Below are positions 7,907-12,992 of a stretch of 12,992 bases of DNA, in pieces. The stretch spans positions 1 through 12,992 of the forward strand of contig CAIMEI010000022.1 of assembly GCA_903839955.1 (NCBI GenBank), given 5' to 3'. This DNA is from Candidatus Falkowiibacteriota bacterium (GTDB taxonomy: Bacteria > Patescibacteriota > Patescibacteriia > Patescibacteriales > UBA12465). Below the pieces are notes generated by a model. That model was not told the DNA's origin, did not search any database, and worked only from the letters and a program-made list of their open reading frames with translations. Every line of letters begins with the position of its first letter. The first letter of the stretch is position 1. The position numbers and the translations under genes are program-made.

Positions 7907-7915
7907 TGCTAAAAT
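7907..7915 (+). promoter_or_regulatory. Extended -10 promoter of the nrdR-nrdD operon
   Basis: TGC followed by TAAAAT (7910-7915) forms an extended -10 element. The -35 position is weak. Transcription would start near 7922, immediately before the first NrdR-box-like site, as expected for a repressed promoter. Confidence 0.55.
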
Positions 7916-7924
7916 GTAAATTGA

Positions 7925-7972
7925 GCACAACATTTAGTGGTAAGAGCAAAAAAGCCCCACAAAATGTTGAAT
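7925..7972 (+). promoter_or_regulatory. Tandem NrdR boxes upstream of nrdR-nrdD
   Basis: Two 16-bp sites at 7925-7940 and 7957-7972 match the palindromic NrdR box (ACACWATATATWGTGT) at 12 and 11 of 16 positions by my hand count. Their starts are 32 bp apart, close to three helical turns, which is the usual spacing for paired NrdR boxes. They lie just downstream of the predicted -10, so bound NrdR would block transcription. The sites are also inverted copies of each other (7928-7940 with 7957-7969, 12 of 13 pairs), so the leader mRNA can fold into a hairpin there. Confidence 0.75.
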
Positions 7973-7985
7973 TTATTCCAAATTT

Positions 7986-8444
7986 ATGAAATGCCCCATT
8001 TGTTACTTTGATGACACTAAGGTCGTGGATTCGCGAGTCGCCGCGGACGGTCTTTCCATTCGCCGCCGCCGGGAATGTTTGAAATGCGGTTTCCGCTTTT
8101 CAACCTACGAAGAAGTTGAACTGTTGGATTTGGCAATCGTCAAAAGAGACAGCCGCCGCGAGTCATATAGCCGCGAGAAATTAGTGAGCGGCCTCAAAAA
8201 ATCTTTTGAGAAGCGGCCGATCACCGAAGATGATTTCAAGAAGCTGGTCCACTCCGTGGAAAGAGAAGTTCAGAAATTGAAGAAAAACGAAATCACTTCC
8301 CGCCAGCTCGGGGCAATCGTCATGAAACAGCTCAAGAAAGTCGATCAAGTCGCCTACATCCGCTACGCCTCAGTCTACGAATCTTTCAAGGATGCCCAGG
8401 AGTTTCGCAAAGAATTAAACAAACTAATTAAAGAAAAAAAATAA
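7986..8444 (+). CDS. nrdR: Transcriptional repressor NrdR
   Basis: This nucleotide-sensing repressor controls ribonucleotide reductase genes. It has 152 residues, the standard length. The N-terminal zinc ribbon uses C3, C6, C31 and C34 (MKCPIC and CLKCGFRFSTYE) to bind DNA. Residues about 48-140 form the ATP-cone that reads the ATP/dATP state and sets the oligomeric form. The ATG at 7986 is fixed by the conserved MKCP start. nrdD begins 11 nt after its stop, so repressor and reductase are made from one transcript. Two NrdR boxes before the gene imply autoregulation. Confidence 0.98.
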   Translation: MKCPICYFDDTKVVDSRVAADGLSIRRRRECLKCGFRFSTYEEVELLDLAIVKRDSRRESYSREKLVSGLKKSFEKRPITEDDFKKLVHSVEREVQKLKKNEITSRQLGAIVMKQLKKVDQVAYIRYASVYESFKDAQEFRKELNKLIKEKK

Positions 8445-8455
8445 TAAAAATTCCT

Positions 8456-10531
8456 ATGTCTGAAGCGATTACCAAAATCAGGAAAAGGTCCGGCGACATT
8501 GCCTCTTTCTCCGAAGAAAAAATCTTGAAGGCGCTCACCAATGCCGAAAAAGCGGTTGATGAGTATGACGAGGCGGAAGTAAAAAAATTGGCCGACGCCG
8601 CAGTTACCAAAATCAACAAGAAGTTCCACCCCAATAGCATCCCGGCCGTAGAAGAAATTCAGGATGTGATTGAAGAAGTTTTAATTGAAAACCGAAAAAT
8701 CAAAGTCGCCAAGGCCTACATTTTGTACCGCGAACAGCATCGCCAAGTTCGCGACATCACCCACGCCACCGCCGATGAAAAACTGATGGAAGATTATTTG
8801 GGCCGTGCCGATTGGCGCTTGAAGGAAAATAGCAACATGAGCTTTTCCGTTCAGGGTTTGAATAACTACCTCGCTTCCGCCATTTCGGCCCGCTATTGGC
8901 TGAACAAACTTTATCCCGAAAACATTCGTCTGGCCCACGTGAATGCCGATTTGCACATTCATGACCTGGGCATGCTCGCGCCTTATTGCTGCGGCTGGGA
9001 CTTGAAAGATTTGCTGATCCGCGGTTTCGGCGGCGTCAAAGAAAAAATCCAGAGCAAGCCCGCCAAGCATTTCCGCACTGCCCTCGGCCAAATCGTGAAC
9101 TTTTTCTACACTTTGCAAGGAGAAGCGGCTGGCGCCCAAGCCTTTGCCAATTTTGATACTTATCTCGCCCCCTTCATCCGTTTTGATCATTTGAGCTACG
9201 AAGAAGTGAAGCAGGGCTTGCAAGAGTTCATGTTTAACGTCAACGTGCCAACGCGCGTTGGTTTCCAGACGCCTTTCACCAACGTCACCTTGGATGTGAC
9301 ACCGTCCAAAATGATCGGCGAAGAGAATGTGGTTATCGGCGGCAAAGCGATGCCGGAAAAATACAAAGATTTTCAAGACGAAATGGACATGTTCAACAAG
9401 GCCTTTGCGGAAGTGATGATTGAAGGTGATTCCACAGGACGCGTTTTCGGCTTCCCAATCCCAACCTATACCGTCGACAAAGAATTTGATTGGGATAGAG
9501 AATGCTTGAAGCCAGTTTGGGAAATGACTTCCAAATACGGCGTGCCTTACTTTTCCAATTTTGTGAATTCCGACATGAACCGCGACGACGCCCGCTCCAT
9601 GTGCTGCCGTTTACGTTTAGACAACCGGGAATTGCGCAAGCGCGGCGGCGGCCTCTTCGGCGCCAATCCTCTGACCGGTTCTTTGGGGGTGGTAACCATC
9701 AATTTAGCCCGTCTCGGCTACCTTTCCAAAGACAAAGAAGAATTCAAAGAACGCTTATTAAAACTAATGGAAGTGGCCAAGGAAAGTTTGGTCATCAAAC
9801 GCAAGGTGATTGAAAAATTCACTCTCGACGGCCTGTTCCCTTATTCCATGTTCTATTTGCAGGACATCCATGCGCGTTTCGGTTCTTATTGGCAAAATCA
9901 TTTCAACACCATCGGTATCAACGGCATGAACGAAGCGTCTATGAATCTGCTCGGCAAGAATTTGGCCGATCCAGAAGGGCACCAGTTCGCCAGCGAAGTT
10001 TTGGACTTCATGCGCGAAAAATTGATGGACTATCAGAACGAAACTAATGATCTTTTCAATCTCGAAGCCACTCCGGGCGAAGGCTGTACTTACCGCTTTG
10101 CCAAGAAAGACCTGGAACTTTATCCGGGCGCAATTTTCGCCAATGATTACGCGGTCAAAAACGAAGGCGCCGATCCTTACTACACTAATTCTTCTCACAT
10201 CCCAGTGAGCCACACCAACGATATTTTTACCGCCTTGGACTTGCAGGACGATCTGCAGATCAAGTACACCGGCGGCACCGTTCTGCATGGTTTCTTGGGC
10301 GAGAGAATCAAGGACCCGGAAACCACCAAAAAATTGGTGAAAAAAATTGTCTACAACTATCGCCTGCCATATTTCACCATCACTCCGACTTTCTCCATCT
10401 GTCCCAAGCATGGCTATCTCGCCGGCGAGCACAAATATTGCCCGAAGTGCGATGAGGAAATGGGCTTTGTTGGCACGACCGACGACGAACGTCGCGATGC
10501 CGGCGGCAACAACCCGACGGTTGCTAATTAA
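8456..10531 (+). CDS. nrdD: Anaerobic ribonucleoside-triphosphate reductase NrdD, large part lacking the glycyl-radical loop
   Basis: This is the class III reductase that converts NTPs to dNTPs without oxygen. Residues 1-95 are an ATP-cone for allosteric control. The barrel follows, with HVNADLHIHDLGML and the C178-C179 pair (about 160-180). RSMCCRLRLD carries C383-C384, one of which should be the thiyl-radical cysteine. TPTFSICPKHGYL starts the zinc region with C649, C662 and C665. Family members then continue to a radical motif of the form RVxGY and a basic tail. Here the protein instead ends about 26 residues after the last zinc Cys with a tail rich in Asp, Gly and Asn, and no such motif. 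The missing part is found in the 48-codon ORF at 10620. Only the end is absent; everything else is intact, and base usage does not change visibly. nrdR is 11 nt upstream. Confidence 0.95.
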   Translation: MSEAITKIRKRSGDIASFSEEKILKALTNAEKAVDEYDEAEVKKLADAAVTKINKKFHPNSIPAVEEIQDVIEEVLIENRKIKVAKAYILYREQHRQVRDITHATADEKLMEDYLGRADWRLKENSNMSFSVQGLNNYLASAISARYWLNKLYPENIRLAHVNADLHIHDLGMLAPYCCGWDLKDLLIRGFGGVKEKIQSKPAKHFRTALGQIVNFFYTLQGEAAGAQAFANFDTYLAPFIRFDHLSYEEVKQGLQEFMFNVNVPTRVGFQTPFTNVTLDVTPSKMIGEENVVIGGKAMPEKYKDFQDEMDMFNKAFAEVMIEGDSTGRVFGFPIPTYTVDKEFDWDRECLKPVWEMTSKYGVPYFSNFVNSDMNRDDARSMCCRLRLDNRELRKRGGGLFGANPLTGSLGVVTINLARLGYLSKDKEEFKERLLKLMEVAKESLVIKRKVIEKFTLDGLFPYSMFYLQDIHARFGSYWQNHFNTIGINGMNEASMNLLGKNLADPEGHQFASEVLDFMREKLMDYQNETNDLFNLEATPGEGCTYRFAKKDLELYPGAIFANDYAVKNEGADPYYTNSSHIPVSHTNDIFTALDLQDDLQIKYTGGTVLHGFLGERIKDPETTKKLVKKIVYNYRLPYFTITPTFSICPKHGYLAGEHKYCPKCDEEMGFVGTTDDERRDAGGNNPTVAN

Positions 10532-10559
10532 AATAATTTAAATTAAAATATAAGTACGA

Positions 10560-10606
10560 GTCGACCATCATTTTGTCCCCCATGCCAAAAGACAAATCGT
10601 GGTGAC
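10560..10606 (+). promoter_or_regulatory. RNA hairpin between nrdD and the glycyl-radical ORF
   Basis: Arms 10560-10577 and 10591-10606 pair for about 14 bp with small bulges (GTC with GAC, ACCAT with GTGGT including one wobble, TTTGTC with GACAAA) around a 13-nt loop. It starts 28 nt after the nrdD stop and ends 13 nt before the start of the small ORF. It has no T run, so it does not look like a terminator. It may set mRNA stability, the level of the small subunit, or ribosome movement between the two parts. Confidence 0.55.
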
Positions 10607-10619
10607 CAGAAAGAAAAAT

Positions 10620-10766
10620 ATGAGTCCAATTAAGACCGAACGCCAAGAATGCGTAGTTTATAGCCGAGTCGTCGGCTGGCTGACCCCGGTGCAGAATTTC
10701 AACAAAGGGAAAGCAGCCGAGTTCAAGGATCGCAAGACCTATCAAGTAGAAAATTCTTGCTGTTAA
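10620..10766 (+). CDS. Detached glycyl-radical domain of NrdD (48 residues)
   Basis: This small ORF encodes the C-terminal piece of a class III reductase. ERQECVVYSRVVGWLTPVQ followed by NFNKGKAAEFKDRKTY matches the end of ordinary NrdD proteins, where VYSRVxGY is followed by Pro-Val, W/F-N-x-GK and EF-x-R. The radical-bearing Gly is G19, codon 10674-10676, in RVVGW. The polypeptide ends in a Cys-Cys pair. It cannot be fused to nrdD by one indel: it lies in another frame, and stop codons close both the nrdD frame (10529) and this frame (10551) in between. The start is taken as the ATG at 10620; in-frame GTGs at 10599 and 10602 are alternatives. NrdG, which would oxidise G19, follows 81 nt downstream. 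I infer that the peptide binds the main NrdD and completes its active site, much as the YfiD/GrcA spare part does for pyruvate formate-lyase. Confidence 0.85.
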   Translation: MSPIKTERQECVVYSRVVGWLTPVQNFNKGKAAEFKDRKTYQVENSCC

Positions 10767-10847
10767 AAACATAAAAAGTGGCTTCCTCGGGATGCTTGAA
10801 AATAGGCAGAGCGATCTTTCGGATTTCCCGATAGCCCGCGAAACCTT

Positions 10848-11570
10848 ATGAAAATTGGAGGATTAGAAAAATTAAGCTTGTTGGACTATCCCGGTAATTT
10901 ATCCGCGATTATTTTCACCACCGGCTGTAATTTCCGTTGCCACTTCTGCTACAATCCCATGCTTGTCTGGCCCTCTACGGAGTCGGGCGGGATCGAATAT
11001 AGGAACAAAGGTTTTTCACCGATTGCGGAGGAGGACCTTTTTCTTTTTCTCAAAAGCCGGCAGGGAAAATTGGACGGCGTGGTGATCACTGGCGGCGAGC
11101 CGACGATGCATGCCGACTTGCCTCAGTTTATTCAAAAAATCAGGGAGCTGGGATACAAGATAAAATTAGATTCCAACGGCACCAATCCAGAAATGCTGAA
11201 GCGCGTAATTGCTGAAAAATTAGTGGATTATTTGGCCATGGATTTGAAGGCGCCCTTTGCCAAATACGAGGCAGTCGTCGGTGTTCCGGTTGATTGCCAG
11301 AAGCTAAGAGAAAGTGTTAAAATAGTGATGGAAAGCGGTCTCCCCTACGAATTTCGCACCACGGTGACGCCGGGATTGTTGAACAAGGATGATTTCTCGG
11401 AAATGGGTCAAATAATTCAGGGTGCCGATGTCTGGTATTTGCAAAAATTCAAGTCGGACACCGACCTGGTTGACCCTCTATTGCAGGGCAAACGATCCTT
11501 CACGGACCAAGAAATGGAAGAAATGGCCGCGCTTGGCGGGCAATTTGTTAAACTTTGTCAATTAAGATAA
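10848..11570 (+). CDS. nrdG: Anaerobic ribonucleotide reductase activating enzyme (NrdG2-type radical SAM protein)
   Basis: This radical S-adenosylmethionine enzyme generates the glycyl radical on NrdD. It has 240 residues, typical of the NrdG2 branch that opens with a GGLEKLSLLDYPG-like sequence. The 4Fe-4S cluster is held by C27, C31 and C34 in TTGCNFRCHFCYNP. The SAM-binding GGEP is at 82-85, followed by KLDSNGTNP (about 105-113) and the VDYLAMDLKAP strand. The ATG is fixed by the conserved start, and an in-frame stop lies upstream at 10797. It is placed directly after the detached glycyl-radical ORF, its expected substrate. No ribosome-binding site is visible. A general PFL-activase-like role is possible but less likely given the neighbours. 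Confidence 0.93.
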   Translation: MKIGGLEKLSLLDYPGNLSAIIFTTGCNFRCHFCYNPMLVWPSTESGGIEYRNKGFSPIAEEDLFLFLKSRQGKLDGVVITGGEPTMHADLPQFIQKIRELGYKIKLDSNGTNPEMLKRVIAEKLVDYLAMDLKAPFAKYEAVVGVPVDCQKLRESVKIVMESGLPYEFRTTVTPGLLNKDDFSEMGQIIQGADVWYLQKFKSDTDLVDPLLQGKRSFTDQEMEEMAALGGQFVKLCQLR

Positions 11571-11574
11571 TTTT

Positions 11575-11802
11575 ATGTCCGAAGAAATCACTAAAAACGA
11601 AGAAGCGCTCCAAGAGCTGTTGAAAAAAAACCTCGCTCTCAGCGAGGAAATGGCCGAAAGTGTCAAAAAAATCCGCAGCTACATGAAGTGGCAGAATTTT
11701 TGGGCCACGGTCCGCTTGCTGGTTATTCTAATTCCCATCGCCATTGGCTTCTTATATCTGCCGCCCCTAATCAAAGGCTATTTGGCCATGTTAAAGCAAT
11801 AA
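11575..11802 (+). CDS. Small single-span membrane protein of unknown function
   Basis: This 75-residue protein is not recognised. Residues 1-38 are charged and predicted helical, with heptad-like Leu/Ile spacing (KNEEALQELLKKNLALSEEM), probably a short coiled coil. Residues about 43-62 (WATVRLLVILIPIAIGFLYL) form one membrane helix, followed by PPLIKGYL. There is no signal peptide. It starts 4 nt after nrdG and ends 4 nt before the VirD4-like ATPase gene, so it is in the same transcript as both. A role as a small membrane partner of the ATPase is an inference from position only. Confidence 0.8.
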   Translation: MSEEITKNEEALQELLKKNLALSEEMAESVKKIRSYMKWQNFWATVRLLVILIPIAIGFLYLPPLIKGYLAMLKQ

Positions 11803-11806
11803 AAAT

Positions 11807-12992
11807 ATGAGTAGTGATATCGCCGTTTTCGCGCAAACCACTTATCGCAACGAATTCAAAAAATTCGGCATCAAGACTGACGACCGCCGCCGCCATATGT
11901 ATTTGGTTGGGAAAACCGGCATGGGTAAGTCCACGATTTTGGAAAACATGATCATTGACGACATCCGGGCCGGCCGCGGCGTGGCCGTAGTTGATCCCCA
12001 TGGCGACTTGGCCGAAAAAATTATTGAATTTATTCCCAGCGAAAGAATCAAAGACGTCGTCTATTTGAATCCAGCAGATATTGATTACCCAATTGCTTTC
12101 AATGTTGTGGAACAAGTTGAACCGCATCTTCAGCACTTAGTCGCTTCCGGTTTGATCGGTGTCTTCAAGAAACTGTGGGCCGATTCCTGGGGGCCGCGCC
12201 TGGAATACATTTTGCGCAACGCCATTCTGGCGATTTTGGACTATCCCGGCTCCACGCTTTTGGGCGTGGTGCGCATGCTTTCCGATAAAGTCTATCGCAA
12301 AAAAGTAGTTGCTAACATCAAGGACCCAATGGTCAAATCCTTTTGGGAAAAAGAATTTGCCGGCTATGCCGATAAATTTGCCTCCGAAGCAGTGTCCCCG
12401 ATCCAAAACAAAGTCGGCCAATTTTTGTCCAGCTCTTTGATGCGTAACGTCATCGGCCAAGTGAAATCCTCTATCGACATTCGCAAAATCATGGATGAAG
12501 GGAAAATCCTAATCATGAATTTGAGCAAGGGTAGAATCGGCGAAGACAACTCCGCTTTGCTGGGAGCGATGATGATTACCAAAATCCAATTAGCGGCGAT
12601 GAGCCGGGTAGATATTGATGAAAGCTTGCGTAAAGATTTTTATTTATACATTGATGAATTCCAAAACTTCTCCACCGACTCCTTCGCCAACATTCTCTCG
12701 GAAGCTCGTAAGTATCGCTTGAATCTAATCATGGCCCACCAATACATTGAGCAATTAGGCGATGTTGTGAAGGCCGCGGTTTTTGGCAACGTCGGCACCT
12801 TGATTGTTTTCCGAGTCGGCGCCGGTGATGCTGAAGAATTAGTCAAAGAATTCACCCCGACTTTCACCGAAGAAGATATTGTTAATTTGCCGAAATACGA
12901 AATGTATCTGCGCTTGATGATTGATGGTATCACCTCCAATCCTTTTTCGGCTCGCGGCCTGCCGCCTTTGAAGACCGAGGAAAAAACCGGCA
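11807..12992 (+). CDS. VirD4/TraG-like type IV secretion ATPase, 3' end outside the window
   Basis: An open frame runs from the ATG at 11807 to the window edge (395 codons, no stop), so the gene is cut by the window and not broken. Walker A is LVGKTGMGKST (33-43, Lys41). VAVVDPHGDLAEKI (about 59-72) is the conserved stretch of the DUF87/TraG-like ATPases. Walker B is YIDEFQNFSTD (Asp283, Glu284), followed by a sensor-like IMAHQYIEQL. Unlike classical VirD4 coupling proteins, it has no N-terminal membrane helices; the 75-residue membrane protein just upstream may supply an anchor. The family pumps DNA or protein, or drives pilus and conjugation machinery. The substrate here is unknown. Start codon choice: the first ATG after the preceding stop, 4 nt away, with no Shine-Dalgarno sequence. 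Confidence 0.88.
   Translation, partial: MSSDIAVFAQTTYRNEFKKFGIKTDDRRRHMYLVGKTGMGKSTILENMIIDDIRAGRGVAVVDPHGDLAEKIIEFIPSERIKDVVYLNPADIDYPIAFNVVEQVEPHLQHLVASGLIGVFKKLWADSWGPRLEYILRNAILAILDYPGSTLLGVVRMLSDKVYRKKVVANIKDPMVKSFWEKEFAGYADKFASEAVSPIQNKVGQFLSSSLMRNVIGQVKSSIDIRKIMDEGKILIMNLSKGRIGEDNSALLGAMMITKIQLAAMSRVDIDESLRKDFYLYIDEFQNFSTDSFANILSEARKYRLNLIMAHQYIEQLGDVVKAAVFGNVGTLIVFRVGAGDAEELVKEFTPTFTEEDIVNLPKYEMYLRLMIDGITSNPFSARGLPPLKTEEKTG

Noticed and set aside
10450..10620. A simple frameshift or sequencing error that breaks nrdD
   Set aside because: The frame of the small ORF has stops at 10539 and 10551, and the nrdD frame stops at 10529. No single insertion or deletion joins them. A deletion of many bases would be needed, so a natural split is the better reading.
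10787..10831. Inverted TCGGGA/TCCCGA before nrdG
   Set aside because: Only 6 bp with a loop of more than 30 nt and no T run, so it is too weak to call as a structure or terminator.
264..12992. UGA recoded as glycine, as in some candidate-phyla bacteria
   Set aside because: No gene ends in TGA, but none contains an in-frame TGA either, and every conserved gene reads to full length in the standard code. The radical Gly is encoded by GGC.

Overview
This window looks like chromosomal DNA from an anaerobic, small-genome bacterium, most probably of the Candidate Phyla Radiation (Patescibacteria, Parcubacteria-like). The taxonomic call is an inference. It rests on the gene set, on the AT-rich and very short intergenic gaps, on ten gene starts that are all ATG with no recognisable Shine-Dalgarno sequence, and on a strictly anaerobic class III ribonucleotide reductase as the only one seen. 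All genes lie on the + strand. The ten complete genes end with TAA or TAG, never TGA.

Layout. Positions 1-263 are intergenic: a terminator at 21-51, a long near-palindrome at 78-187, and a TATAAT box just upstream of the first gene. Positions 264-3184 hold two nearly abutting envelope genes: a multi-membrane-span O-antigen-ligase-like protein with a C-terminal helical-repeat region, and the prepilin peptidase PilD. Positions 3185-5875 are the cell-division operon, with a promoter and leader hairpin, ftsA, ftsZ and a strong terminator. The FtsZ tail carries two copies of the conserved C-terminal peptide. Positions 5913-7802 hold a single-gene unit for a compact HelD/UvrD-type SF1 helicase, ended by its own terminator.

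Positions 7803-11570 are a class III ribonucleotide reductase locus. A control region with a DnaA-box-like 9-mer, an extended -10 promoter and two NrdR-box-like sites 32 bp apart precedes nrdR, nrdD, a 48-codon ORF and nrdG. The main nrdD ORF (691 codons) stops just after the C-terminal zinc motif and has no glycyl-radical loop. That loop (RVVGW) is encoded 88 nt downstream by the separate 48-codon ORF, in a different frame and after an RNA hairpin. The reductase therefore appears to be naturally split. This is the most unusual feature of the window. NrdR would repress the operon when dATP/ATP is high, NrdG would install the radical, and the small polypeptide would have to dock on NrdD to complete the active site.

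Positions 11575-12992 hold a 75-residue single-span membrane protein and the start of a VirD4/TraG-like ATPase that runs off the end of the window. No tRNA, rRNA, CRISPR array or insertion sequence was seen.
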